Origin: Hyunsoonleella pacifica
Lineage (GTDB): Bacteria; Bacteroidota; Bacteroidia; Flavobacteriales; Flavobacteriaceae
Reading direction: 5' to 3'
DNA length: 64,000 nt
Assembly (NCBI RefSeq): GCF_004310335.1
Contig: NZ_SIRS01000003.1
Location: 310,001 to 374,000, forward strand
Shown: piece after piece, positions 52,804 through 61,831 of the stretch
Layout of the letters: each line of letters begins with the position of its first letter
Numbering within the stretch: position 1 is the first letter of the stretch
The notes under the pieces: generated by a model
Database searches by the model: none
The model's input: the letters and a program-made list of their open reading frames with translations, nothing else
Told to the model about the DNA's origin: nothing
Made by a program: the position numbers and the translations under genes

Positions 52804-55215
52804 TTATAGACTATATTTTAAAGCCAAAAGAAGATTTCGTCCCGGTGCTGCAATGCCAGAAGAATAAGGTCTGTAACGTTGGTTTGTAATATTCTCTAAA
52901 GCTACTGTTAAAATAGTTGTTTTACTTACCTTATACTGGCTTCTTAAATTTAAAGTGTACCACGATGGCGCAAAAGGATTTCCATTCTTATCTGCGGCAT
53001 AAATAAAATCTTTTTCAACTTCTGAAGGTGCTAATTCATTAAAAGAGAGTTCTCCATTATACATCGTAAAAGCATCTAGCATTAAATCTTTATATTCCCA
53101 TACTAAATGTGTATTCCCAAAATTTGGAGCTACATGACGTATTGGTACTTCAATATTATCATTCTCTTCTGTCCCTCCTATTACACTGTATTGAGAAGTT
53201 AACTTCAGTGCTTTGGTAAATTGCATTTTTAACCCCACTTCAAATCCATAAATCCAAGCTTTAGATGCATTTTGTATGGCTTGTATATTACTTAATGCCC
53301 CATCGTACACTATTTCGGTCTGTCCATTTAAGGTGTAATCGCGTCGTACAAGAGCATTATCCAAATACGTGTAATAGGTACTTAAATCGAGTATTAATTT
53401 CTTATTGAAATCTAATTTCAGGCCTACTTCTCCCCCATAAGCATATTCTGGTCGTAACATTTGGTTTGGTACTACTACAGATCCAGGTTCTGAGTCAAAC
53501 ACCTTACCTATATCATCAACATTAGGAGCTCTAAATGCTGATGCCGCATTAAGTTTCCATTGTATGGTTTCATTAGGAGACCATGTTATTCCTGCAGTGC
53601 CTGTTAAGGCCCCTGCAGTATTTTTAGAGCTTTGAAAAGGTAAATTTAAAAACCTATTATTTTCAGTAAAATCTGCCTCAGATGCTACATGATTAAATCG
53701 TAACCCCGATTGAAGTACAAATTTTGTATTTGGCTTATATTTTAAGTTGGCATAAGCTGCAGACGATGCCCAAGTAGCACCATTGGGATATCGAGACAAA
53801 GTTTCAGTTCTATTTCCATTAGAAATATTCTCAGTTACACCGCTAGAAGATACTTTATTAAACACATATTCTATTCCATAAAATAGTCGTGTTTTTTCAC
53901 TTAATCGTTTTTCAAAATCTAGATTAAAGGAATAGGCGTCTACTGCCTCTTCTCGTATTCGTCGATCAGTTGTTCCAAAATCTCTATCTATCCTACTTTC
54001 TTGAAAATTTTGATAGGCTAGAGTTGCTTTTATCTTGTCATATAAATTAGAACCACTACTAAGTTTAGTAACATGAAGATTAGACATAAACCATTTTTGT
54101 GGTCCATAATTCCATTCAGCTGACCTTAAATTGTCTCCTAGATAACGGATAAGGCGATCGTACCTAGGAATATCAGATGATTTTGAATAGTGTAAACCTA
54201 GATCAAAACTCAAATTTTTATAGGGCTCAAATCTTATCTTTTGAGTGAGATTTAATTGATTATAACCTGAAAACTTTTGAACCCTAGGGTTTGGATTTTC
54301 AACCACAGCGTCATTCCCATTATCAGAAATAACAAATTCTGGTCTTAAGTAATCATCTGGTCCATGAGAACCCATTTGTAAATCATTAAAATCGGCATAA
54401 GTCACACTAGACAAAAATCCCCATTTCTTATAGCCTAAATTTAGATTTAAATGTCCTGTTTTCTCATTACTTGCCGAAGCATACCGTATTAAAGAATTTG
54501 ATTTTACCAGTAATGAATCTGTATGTGATAATTCTGGGGTCTTAGTGTAAAAACTCATAACCCCACCAATAGCATCACTTCCATAGATAACAGAACCAGA
54601 GCCAAGAGTAACTTCTGTACTCTGAATTGAAAGTGGATCTACGGCAATAACATTATGCACATTGCCTCCTCTAAAAATAGCATTATTCATCCTAACACCG
54701 TCAACAGTGATAAGTAATCGATTTGTTGAAAACCCACGAATCATAGGACTACCTCCTCCCAATTGACTTCTTTGCACAAAAATGGCACCTGTATTTTGAA
54801 GTACATCTGCTGTTGTTTGTGGATTTGTAAACTCAATAATTTCAGAATTACTGTTTACAATTTTTTGTGAGATATCTCGTTTATGCTGCTCAAATTTTGA
54901 GACAGAAACCACTATTTCTTTTAGACCTCTTGTATTGGCATCGAGGTATACAATTTTTGTTTTTAAAACCTCTGCCTTAGTCAAGTATTTAGTAATATGC
55001 GATAAGTGTTGAAAGTAGAGCGTATCGGTTAACGCAAATTTATCTAAGCTGGCAATACCCTTAAAATCTGTAACTACACTCTTAGTTTTTTTTGCATCGA
55101 AAATAGCAACTCCAAAAACAGGCTCCTCAGTAATGGTATTTAATACTTTTATATCTTGTGCTTGTATTACTTTAAAAAGTAATAAAAACAGTAAAAGCAT
55201 ACTATTGCGCTTCAT
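52804..55215 (-). CDS. TonB-dependent receptor (HmuR-like)
   Basis: An 803-aa outer-membrane receptor. Signal and N-terminal carboxypeptidase-like fold (residues 20-95), then a plug domain (about 115-240) with QTTADVLQNTGAIFVQRSQLGGGSPMIRGF and LITVDGVRMNNAIFRGGNVHNVIAVDPLSIQSTEVTLGSGSVIYGSDAIGGVM. The barrel ends with ITNQRYRPYSSGIAAPGRNLLLALKYSL. The VNVR..G..IYGSDAIGGV-type plug is that of heme, hemoglobin, transferrin or vitamin receptors; exact ligand not determinable. It lies 3 bases beyond recO in the porZ-recO unit. Confidence 0.9.
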   Translation of the reverse strand: MKRNSMLLLFLLLFKVIQAQDIKVLNTITEEPVFGVAIFDAKKTKSVVTDFKGIASLDKFALTDTLYFQHLSHITKYLTKAEVLKTKIVYLDANTRGLKEIVVSVSKFEQHKRDISQKIVNSNSEIIEFTNPQTTADVLQNTGAIFVQRSQLGGGSPMIRGFSTNRLLITVDGVRMNNAIFRGGNVHNVIAVDPLSIQSTEVTLGSGSVIYGSDAIGGVMSFYTKTPELSHTDSLLVKSNSLIRYASASNEKTGHLNLNLGYKKWGFLSSVTYADFNDLQMGSHGPDDYLRPEFVISDNGNDAVVENPNPRVQKFSGYNQLNLTQKIRFEPYKNLSFDLGLHYSKSSDIPRYDRLIRYLGDNLRSAEWNYGPQKWFMSNLHVTKLSSGSNLYDKIKATLAYQNFQESRIDRDFGTTDRRIREEAVDAYSFNLDFEKRLSEKTRLFYGIEYVFNKVSSSGVTENISNGNRTETLSRYPNGATWASSAAYANLKYKPNTKFVLQSGLRFNHVASEADFTENNRFLNLPFQSSKNTAGALTGTAGITWSPNETIQWKLNAASAFRAPNVDDIGKVFDSEPGSVVVPNQMLRPEYAYGGEVGLKLDFNKKLILDLSTYYTYLDNALVRRDYTLNGQTEIVYDGALSNIQAIQNASKAWIYGFEVGLKMQFTKALKLTSQYSVIGGTEENDNIEVPIRHVAPNFGNTHLVWEYKDLMLDAFTMYNGELSFNELAPSEVEKDFIYAADKNGNPFAPSWYTLNLRSQYKVSKTTILTVALENITNQRYRPYSSGIAAPGRNLLLALKYSL

Positions 55216-55218
55216 TTT

Positions 55219-55938
55219 CTAATTAAAAACTTGATTAAAAATCTGTAGTGACTTTGGGGTTCTAAAACTTCCCAAATGTAGTTCAAAATAAAGCAAAATC
55301 ATATTTAAAAACGATTGTCTTTTTGCTGCGTTTATCTTTATAGAATAGAGTGCATCAAATTTTATACCTAACAGGTTTTTTAAAAGTATTAAATTTTCTC
55401 CTGAAATATTATGCTTTCCTGTAAGTTTATCTTGAAAATTACCGTATTCTAAATTAAAAAATGCCATCTTAATATTAGTCGTATCTGGATAAAAACCAAG
55501 ATATTTAGTAAGGTTTAGCAAAAATAATAAGTGAAAGTTTGAGTATTCACTATCTGCATCAAACCATAATAGTGTAGTTTCTAAATAACTATAAAGTGCT
55601 TCGTTTTGCTCTTCTTCTTGAAGTGTTGTTGATAATATTTCAGATAAAAACATAACTACAGAACTCTTTAATATATGCGAATGTAAACTACCGTAAACAA
55701 AATTTGTTCTTACTTCTTTTATTGTATAAAGAGAACGTGTTTTTGTATAATTAAAAACTATCTGTAATTGTGATAATAGTTGAAAATACGCTGTTTTTGT
55801 ATTGTTTTTTTTTGATTTTAATACGCCTCGAATCAAAAAGCTTATTACACCATGTTCTTGGGTGTAACATTTTACAATCAAATCATTATCCCGGTATTTT
55901 AATTTTGATAATACAATAGCATTTGTAGTACTTAACAT
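55219..55938 (-). CDS. recO: DNA repair protein RecO
   Basis: RecO assists RecF-pathway recombination (loads RecA onto SSB-coated DNA). The 239-aa protein starts MLSTTNAIVLSKLKYRDNDLIVKCYTQEHGVISFLIRGV, the RecO N-terminal OB fold, and has the helical C-terminal part. The zinc-binding Cys cluster seen in some RecO proteins is absent, as in most Bacteroidota. Its ATG overlaps the stop of porZ by one base (TAATG), so translation is probably coupled. Confidence 0.95.
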   Translation of the reverse strand: MLSTTNAIVLSKLKYRDNDLIVKCYTQEHGVISFLIRGVLKSKKNNTKTAYFQLLSQLQIVFNYTKTRSLYTIKEVRTNFVYGSLHSHILKSSVVMFLSEILSTTLQEEEQNEALYSYLETTLLWFDADSEYSNFHLLFLLNLTKYLGFYPDTTNIKMAFFNLEYGNFQDKLTGKHNISGENLILLKNLLGIKFDALYSIKINAAKRQSFLNMILLYFELHLGSFRTPKSLQIFNQVFN

Positions 55939-58283
55939 TACCTTACTACCATTAATTTAACAACTTTAGTTTCAAAACTATTTAAATCTGAAAGCATAAT
56001 AAGGTATACACCTGAGGCTACAATATTATTTGCGAGATTCTTACCATTCCAATATGCAATGCCTCCATCAATTTCTAAATTAAATCCTTGAAATCTTTGA
56101 TTGGTTCTAGATTGTGCTTCAGCTACCAGATTCCCTTCGATATCGGTAATCTTGATATTTACATTCTCTGGTAGGTCTGTAATTTTTACTTTTTCTTCTA
56201 CTATATCAAATCCTGGTCTAACTGGATTTGGGTAAGCATGCGATTTTGAAAAATCTTCAGAAGTTGAGGAACTTCCTGTTCTAAATGATACTAATCCTTT
56301 TTGTGTAGCGATATAAAGAATTCCGTTAGATTCATCTAGAGAGATGTCATTTACAATATTAGATGGCAAAGGAGAATTATCAGTTGTAAAGTGAAAAATT
56401 GTTCTTTGCCCATCAGGAGACAAGAAAAATAGTCCAGACTCAAAGGTTGAAATCCATTTATTATTCGCCCCATCCACCTCAATATCTGAAATAAATTGTT
56501 CAAATAACAGCTCTTTAGCAACACCATCTTCCTCTATAATTATCTCTTCAACTCTTGTGTTTTCTTCATTAAAAAAGTTTGCTGTGTTAAATAAAACGCG
56601 TAAACCGCTATGTGTTCCTATCCAAAGCTGATTTCGCCTATCTAAAGCAATTGATCTTACCGATTTATCTGGAAAATTTTCTTCTTCTGTTGAAATTTGC
56701 TTCAATAAAAAATTACTTCCATTTTCATTAAACCCAATTAACCCTTTAGAAAAAGAGCTAATAAATTTTGTGCCATCTGGAGCTATCACTATTTTATTAA
56801 AACCTAGATTATCAGCTAAGGGATCAGCTATTATTTCTGTAAAATCATATTTTCGCCATTGCCCTGTGGATGGGTTATATGACTTTAAAGGACTTTGAGT
56901 AAGAGATGTTATAGACCATAATAAACCTTCACTATCAAATTGTAATCCTGAAAGTCTCAAACTTATAAAACTAGGGTTGTTGGGAAGAACTAATGACTCT
57001 AAACCGCTATTGGTTTGATCGTACCTTATTGTTGGAATATCATCATTAATTTCTAATAAACCATCTTGAAATGAGCTAATAAAAACTTGATCTGTTTTAA
57101 AAGGATTTACAGCTATGGTATTCAAATTCCTTGATGAAAATATACTGTCGTAAGGAATATTTGTCCAGCCTTCTGATTTTAAATGACTAACTCCAAAACT
57201 TCTTAGTGGTGACGGATTATAAAATGGTGTAAAATCTCCGTAGGTTACCCATAAGTCATTTGAAAATGCTTTTAGTGAAAAAGGCTGGTTTAAAAGTGGT
57301 CCATCTGGATGTATTTCTTCAAAACCATCACTTTCACTTAGTGTTGTTTTTAATATGCCATAATTGGTAGTACCAATATAAATTGAATCTTCATAGAGCG
57401 AAGCCGATGTATACTCTGTTTCAAAATTTTCATCAATGCCAATTTGAGATATTAAATTAAAATTTTCATCATAAACAAAAACGGTAGTATCAGTGGTAAC
57501 CAATAAATTATCATTAACTCCTTTTAATTTAAGAGGAACTCTAAGATATTGAAAACGATTAATAGCAGTAGTGCCTTGTATTTCATAAATTATTCTATTA
57601 CTACCTGTAGCATATAATGTATTTGTTAAAGATTCTACACCTAAAAAATCTCCATTTACAATTGTTTCCCAGTTTTGAAAGTCAATTAAATCAGTCCCAT
57701 CTAGAGGGCCTCTTCTTATTCCAGCATTTCTACATGCTGCATATATGTAATTATTAAAAATTGTGGTTTGCCCCACACTTAATTGATCTCCCTGATCGCC
57801 TATAAAATAAGTGTCTCCAAACTCTAGTCGTTCCAAATCAAAAACTGAAATACCAAAATCTGTAGAGATGTATACTAAATTATTCGAAACATTAAAATGA
57901 TTTATTCCTTTACTTGAAGGCGGTATTGTTACCTTATCCTGAATGTCTACTACTGTTAATATATTTGTATCATTATCTAAAACAATTTCAATAAGACCAT
58001 TTTCATAACCTATTAACAACAGTTCGTATAAATTACTATAATATAAGGTTGAAATAGTATTCCCAGATAATCCATTTATTGTAGTTTTCTCTTCAATATC
58101 TTGAGTATTTACATCATAGATAAACACCGCATTTTCAGCGGCTACATAAATTTTTGTATCACTTTCAGCTACATCTATAATATTGAAATACGAAAAATGA
58201 CCCTCCCATGATGCCGAAAAGTCTTGTGCAGATTGTAAAAACGGCAGTAGAAAAATCAATAATATTAAAAACTTTTTTGCCAT
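55938..58283 (-). CDS. porZ: PorZ-like T9SS protein
   Basis: A 781-aa secreted protein with signal peptide MAKKFLILLIFLLPFLQS. Residues 20-320 and 330-660 are two beta-propeller-like regions (ITDVAESDTKIYVAAENAVFIYD, NNLVYISTDFGISVFD, LWIGTHSGLRVLF). The last 90 aa (AYPNPVRPGFDIVEEKVKITDLP ... GVYLIMLSD) are a T9SS-type C-terminal domain. This layout, and the adjacent recO, is that of PorZ, the surface component of the T9SS attachment complex. No other T9SS core gene (porK, L, M, N, sov) is in the window. Confidence 0.85.
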   Translation of the reverse strand: MAKKFLILLIFLLPFLQSAQDFSASWEGHFSYFNIIDVAESDTKIYVAAENAVFIYDVNTQDIEEKTTINGLSGNTISTLYYSNLYELLLIGYENGLIEIVLDNDTNILTVVDIQDKVTIPPSSKGINHFNVSNNLVYISTDFGISVFDLERLEFGDTYFIGDQGDQLSVGQTTIFNNYIYAACRNAGIRRGPLDGTDLIDFQNWETIVNGDFLGVESLTNTLYATGSNRIIYEIQGTTAINRFQYLRVPLKLKGVNDNLLVTTDTTVFVYDENFNLISQIGIDENFETEYTSASLYEDSIYIGTTNYGILKTTLSESDGFEEIHPDGPLLNQPFSLKAFSNDLWVTYGDFTPFYNPSPLRSFGVSHLKSEGWTNIPYDSIFSSRNLNTIAVNPFKTDQVFISSFQDGLLEINDDIPTIRYDQTNSGLESLVLPNNPSFISLRLSGLQFDSEGLLWSITSLTQSPLKSYNPSTGQWRKYDFTEIIADPLADNLGFNKIVIAPDGTKFISSFSKGLIGFNENGSNFLLKQISTEEENFPDKSVRSIALDRRNQLWIGTHSGLRVLFNTANFFNEENTRVEEIIIEEDGVAKELLFEQFISDIEVDGANNKWISTFESGLFFLSPDGQRTIFHFTTDNSPLPSNIVNDISLDESNGILYIATQKGLVSFRTGSSSTSEDFSKSHAYPNPVRPGFDIVEEKVKITDLPENVNIKITDIEGNLVAEAQSRTNQRFQGFNLEIDGGIAYWNGKNLANNIVASGVYLIMLSDLNSFETKVVKLMVVR

Positions 58284-58300
58284 AGCTCTTTTTCTAGTTT

Positions 58301-58308
58301 CAAATATA
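58301..58308 (-). promoter_or_regulatory. Putative -7 element of the porZ operon
   Basis: TATATTTG on the minus strand, 18 bases before the porZ ATG; -33 box not clear. Confidence 0.4.
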
Positions 58309-58355
58309 TTTATAAGTAACGAGTATTACTTAAAAAAAATATATTCTCAATAAAA

Positions 58356-58383
58356 AAACCAGAGAAAAGCGTTTCTCTGGTTT
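58356..58383 (-). terminator. Terminator of gdhA
   Basis: Perfect 12-base stem aaaccagagaaa/tttctctggttt with agcg loop, downstream of the gdhA stop in the minus direction and A/T-tailed on both sides. Confidence 0.8.
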
Positions 58384-58406
58384 GATTTATTTTGAGATGT
58401 ATTGCG

Positions 58407-59750
58407 TTAAACAACTCCCTGAGCTAACATCGCATCAGCTACTTTTACAAAACCTGCAATGTTTGCACCTTTTACATAATCAATATAACCTGTTTCATCT
58501 TTACCATAGTCAATGCATGACTGATGAATATCAGCCATAATTTCTTTAAGCTTTTTATCTACTTCTTCTCTTGTCCACTTATATCTTAGTGAATTTTGTG
58601 TCATCTCTAAACCAGATGTAGCAACGCCTCCTGCATTGGAAGCTTTTCCTGGAGCAAACAAAATTTTAGCTTTGTGGAATTCTGCAATCGCATCTTTTGT
58701 TGATGGCATATTAGCTCCTTCACTCACACACATACATCCGTTAGACAGTAAAGCTTTTGCATCATTCCCATCTAATTCGTTTTGAGTTGCACAAGGTAAA
58801 GCAATATCACATTTCTCATTCCAAGGAGTTTTACCTTTTAAAAATTTTGCGTTAGGATACTCTTCTATATATTCACTTATTCTGCCTCTTTTTTCATTTT
58901 TAAGATGCATTACAAATTTTAATTTTTCAGCATCAATCCCCTCTTCATCATAAATATATCCTGAAGAATCTGATAGCGTAACTACTTTTGCTCCTAATTG
59001 AATAGATTTTTCTGCTGCATACTGTGCAACATTACCCGAACCAGATATCACTACAGTTTTTCCTTCAAGACTATCGTCTTTAGTTCTTAGCATATTTTCA
59101 GCAAAATACACAGTACCATAGCCTGTTGCCTCTGGTCTAATTAACGACCCTCCCCAAGTCATTCCTTTACCAGTTAACACTCCTGTAAATTCATTTCTTA
59201 GTTTTCTATACATACCAAATAAAAACCCTATTTCTCGCTGCCCTACACCAATATCGCCAGCAGGTATATCGGTATTTGGTCCAATATGCCTAAATAATTC
59301 ACTCATAAAAGCATGACAGAAACGCATGATTTCATTATCACTTTTTCCTTTAGGGTTAAAATCACTTCCTCCTTTACCTCCTCCCATTGGAAGTGTAGTT
59401 AAACTATTTTTAAACACTTGTTCAAAAGCCAAAAATTTCAAAATACTTGCATTTACTGTAGGATGAAAACGTAAACCACCTTTATATGGACCTATAGCAG
59501 AATTCATTTGAATACGATAGCCTCTATTCACTTGAATTTCTCCATTATCATCAACCCAGCACACTCTAAATGAAACTAATCGTTCTGGCTCTACCATGCG
59601 AAGTAGAACATTTTTGCCATAATAAATATCATGTTGAACGATATAAGGAATTACGGTTTCGGCAACTTCTTCAACTGCTTGTAAAAATTCTGGCTCATGA
59701 GCGTTACGCTCTTTTACCAAATCCAAAAAATCTGCAATAATTTCTTTCAT
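58407..59750 (-). CDS. gdhA: NADP-specific glutamate dehydrogenase
   Basis: Hexameric GDH interconverting glutamate and 2-oxoglutarate plus ammonia. The 447-aa protein has the catalytic lysine region PMGGGKGGSDFNPKG (K126), SAIGPYKGGLRFHPTVN, IPAGDIGVGQREIGF, TGKGMTWGGSLIRPEATGYG and VVISGSGNVAQYAAEK (nucleotide-binding). The length and GGSDFNPKG motif are those of the anabolic, NADP-linked class. It is monocistronic with terminator; a TATCTTTG -7 element is upstream. Confidence 0.96.
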   Translation of the reverse strand: MKEIIADFLDLVKERNAHEPEFLQAVEEVAETVIPYIVQHDIYYGKNVLLRMVEPERLVSFRVCWVDDNGEIQVNRGYRIQMNSAIGPYKGGLRFHPTVNASILKFLAFEQVFKNSLTTLPMGGGKGGSDFNPKGKSDNEIMRFCHAFMSELFRHIGPNTDIPAGDIGVGQREIGFLFGMYRKLRNEFTGVLTGKGMTWGGSLIRPEATGYGTVYFAENMLRTKDDSLEGKTVVISGSGNVAQYAAEKSIQLGAKVVTLSDSSGYIYDEEGIDAEKLKFVMHLKNEKRGRISEYIEEYPNAKFLKGKTPWNEKCDIALPCATQNELDGNDAKALLSNGCMCVSEGANMPSTKDAIAEFHKAKILFAPGKASNAGGVATSGLEMTQNSLRYKWTREEVDKKLKEIMADIHQSCIDYGKDETGYIDYVKGANIAGFVKVADAMLAQGVV

Positions 59751-59796
59751 GTATCAATAAATGTTTAATTTTTAATGAATATACAATTTAGAAGTA

Positions 59797-59804
59797 CAAA
59801 GATA
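59797..59804 (-). promoter_or_regulatory. Putative -7 element of gdhA
   Basis: TATCTTTG on the minus strand, 46 bases upstream of the gdhA ATG. -33 region is only weakly matching. Confidence 0.45.
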
Positions 59805-59883
59805 CGTTATCTTTAAAAAATTTAAGTTTTTTTTTAATTTTTCGCAATATAACATAAAAGCTAAATGCGCTTCATCAGAATAA

Positions 59884-59914
59884 TTTGGTAGTTCATCGGC
59901 TTTTTATATATTTG
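59884..59914 (+). promoter_or_regulatory. Promoter of the THC0290-type gene
   Basis: TTTG at 59884-59887, 19 bases, TATATTTG at 59907-59914; textbook Bacteroidota -33/-7. The leader to the ATG is about 25 bases. Confidence 0.8.
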
Positions 59915-59944
59915 TTGCACTAACGCCTCGAAAATATAATATTT

Positions 59945-60748
59945 ATGATGCTTGACTTAAAACGTTTAGCTCTTGCTCTCTGTGTGTTTGCCTTTTGGCA
60001 AACATCACACTCCCAATTAGGCTTTTCACATGAAATAGGCGTTATTACAGGTCCTGTGCAATTTAGGTCAGACTATGGCAGCCGTCAAGACGAACGTACC
60101 AATTTTGGTAATTCTGGGATTGGAATAGGGCTTGTACATTATATTAACTTTTCCTATAGAGCTGATTGTAATTGCTATTCTACGGATACGTATTTCAACG
60201 ATCATTTTAAATTAAGAAATGAGATTTCATGGAATAAAACAAAACTAGAGCATCTTGGAAGATGGGTACAACCAGATAGAACTAGTGATAATGCAGATAG
60301 ACTTAGAGGTCACACTGGTTATGCTAAAAACTTGGATATTGGTACTCAACTAGAATTTTTCCCTCTAAGTATTCGTTCGTTTCAAGCTTATGGTTACCGT
60401 TTAGCTCCATTTGTAAGTCTAGGTATACACTACACTTCATTTAACCCTGAGGTAATAACAACCTATGACAATGGCACTAATGATGTTGGAAATATAGGAG
60501 ACCCTAATAATTTCTATTCCAGATGGGCTCCCGGATCAGTTGATCCTGCTCCTGGAAGCACATGGTCTACTGTTGCTAGTGTTGGATTTAGATATAAAGT
60601 TGGTAAACTTTCCGACCTTATGCTTGATTTAAGATGGCAATATTATTTTGATGATTGGGTGGATGGATTAAATCACAATCTTGTTGATAACAAAAATAAC
60701 GACTGGCTACTCTGGTTAAATATAGGTTACATATATTATCTAAATTAA
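59945..60748 (+). CDS. THC0290_0291-type outer-membrane protein
   Basis: A 267-aa protein with signal peptide (MMLDLKRLALALCVFAFWQTSHSQ) and a barrel-like mature part: SHEIGVITGPVQFRSDYG, FGNSGIGIGLVHYINFSY, and ASVGFRYKV ... LMLDLRWQYYFDDWVDGLNH. It resembles the THC0290_0291 family that occurs next to gdhA in flavobacteria in my memory; I cannot check this here. Divergent from gdhA, with overlapping upstream regions. Probably an outer-membrane protein of unknown role. Confidence 0.65.
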   Translation: MMLDLKRLALALCVFAFWQTSHSQLGFSHEIGVITGPVQFRSDYGSRQDERTNFGNSGIGIGLVHYINFSYRADCNCYSTDTYFNDHFKLRNEISWNKTKLEHLGRWVQPDRTSDNADRLRGHTGYAKNLDIGTQLEFFPLSIRSFQAYGYRLAPFVSLGIHYTSFNPEVITTYDNGTNDVGNIGDPNNFYSRWAPGSVDPAPGSTWSTVASVGFRYKVGKLSDLMLDLRWQYYFDDWVDGLNHNLVDNKNNDWLLWLNIGYIYYLN

Positions 60749-60752
60749 TTAC

Positions 60753-61217
60753 TTAATTTTTGATAGCTCTTAAAAGTGCCAATACATATCCATAATGTAG
60801 TCCTTCATGTATTACTATAAATTGTAAAGCTTCATCAATATTGTTTAGAGTATTTCCTGTTGTTGATACTGTATAAGTGTTATAATTCTTAAAAATACCA
60901 TCATCATAATCTGTTTTGGTTTTTTCAAGTGTAGATAATAATAACATTTTAATTTCATCTACCTCATCTTGATATACTACCTGATTAGGTTTACTATCTT
61001 TTCGGTATTTATTTACCATTTCCTCAGAAAGAGATACTTTTAAACCTGATAACTTATAGGCTAATAATTGTTCAGAAACCACAACATGACCTATATTCCA
61101 AATAATGTTATTATTAAAGCCTTCAGGAACCTTATTTAAATCTTCTAATGTGTTGTTTTCAATAATTTTTTTTAAAATACTTCTTGTATTTTGTAAAACT
61201 TGAAACGTAAAGTCCAT
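60753..61217 (-). CDS. DinB-family protein
   Basis: Start at 61217 (MDFTFQVLQNTRSILKKII). The 154-aa protein forms a four-helix bundle-like DinB fold with metal-ligand histidines in WNIGHVVVSEQLLAYKLSG and FIVIHEGLHYGYVLALLRAI. Many such proteins are thiol-transferases (BstA/YfiT-like) or unassigned. This is the intact family member; the relic at 10818-11150 is a different, broken one. It starts opposite the ArsC/Spx gene with 57 bases between. Confidence 0.8.
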   Translation of the reverse strand: MDFTFQVLQNTRSILKKIIENNTLEDLNKVPEGFNNNIIWNIGHVVVSEQLLAYKLSGLKVSLSEEMVNKYRKDSKPNQVVYQDEVDEIKMLLLSTLEKTKTDYDDGIFKNYNTYTVSTTGNTLNNIDEALQFIVIHEGLHYGYVLALLRAIKN

Positions 61218-61274
61218 ATTGTTTAAATTTTTGATAAATATAGTTTTAATTTGTTTTTTGAAATACATAAAACC

Positions 61275-61625
61275 ATGAAAAAAGTATATTATTTAAAGAC
61301 CTGTGATACTTGTAGAAGAATTTTAAAAGAACTGAATTTACCTTCTGAATTTATACTACAAGATATAAAAAGTGAAGCTATAAGTATTACTCAATTAGAT
61401 GAGATGAAAGCCTTATCTGGAAGTTATGAAGCCCTGTTTAGCAAACGTTCACAGCTTTACAAAAAAATGGATTTAAAAAATCAAAATTTAACTGAGAAAG
61501 ATTTTAAACATTACATTCTTGAGCATTATACTTTCTTAAAAAGACCTGTAATATTAATTGAAGACAATATATTTATTGGTAATTCTAAGAAAACCGTAGA
61601 CGCTATTAAAAATGTATTAGGTTAA
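61275..61625 (+). CDS. ArsC/Spx-family protein
   Basis: A 116-aa thioredoxin-fold protein, start at 61275 (MKKVYYLKTCDTCRRILKEL). The redox motif is CDTC, followed by RRILKELNLPSEFILQDIKSE, and FLKRPVILIEDNIFIGNSKKTVDAI near the end, shared by ArsC-like/YffB/Spx proteins. The CxxC (C9 and C12) form is more like YffB/Spx than plain arsenate reductase. No arsenic-resistance neighbours exist, so arsenate reduction is unlikely to be its job. Confidence 0.78.
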   Translation: MKKVYYLKTCDTCRRILKELNLPSEFILQDIKSEAISITQLDEMKALSGSYEALFSKRSQLYKKMDLKNQNLTEKDFKHYILEHYTFLKRPVILIEDNIFIGNSKKTVDAIKNVLG

Positions 61626-61651
61626 AATTTTATAATGAAGATTAAAAAAAC

Positions 61652-61683
61652 AAAAAAGTCTAACATTTCTGTTAGACTTTTTT
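61652..61683. terminator. Bidirectional terminator
   Basis: Perfect 14-base stem aaaaaagtctaaca / tgttagactttttt with loop tttc; between the ArsC/Spx gene (+) and tRNA-Asn (-). Confidence 0.9.
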
Positions 61684-61685
61684 TG

Positions 61686-61759
61686 CTCCTCAGGCTGGGC
61701 TCGAACCAGCGACCCTCTGATTAACAGTCAGATGCTCTAACCAACTGAGCTACTGAGGA
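61686..61759 (-). tRNA. tRNA-Asn (GTT)
   Basis: Minus-strand cloverleaf: acceptor TCCTCAG pairs fully with CTGAGGA, D-arm GCTCAGTTGGTTAGAGC, anticodon loop CTGTTAA with anticodon GTT, T-arm GGTTCGAGCC. Anticodon GTT reads AAC/AAU. No CCA encoded; the discriminator base is G. A matching asnS occurs at 11226-12665. Confidence 0.97.
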
Positions 61760-61831
61760 AGATTATATTTCGCTTTTGCGAGCGCAAATATATATTAAAT
61801 TTTATTTACAACAAATATAAAGCCTAAAAAA

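Noticed and set aside
61251-61274. Earlier start for the ArsC/Spx protein
   Set aside because: The preceding eight residues do not belong to the fold; ATG at 61275 begins the conserved beta strand.
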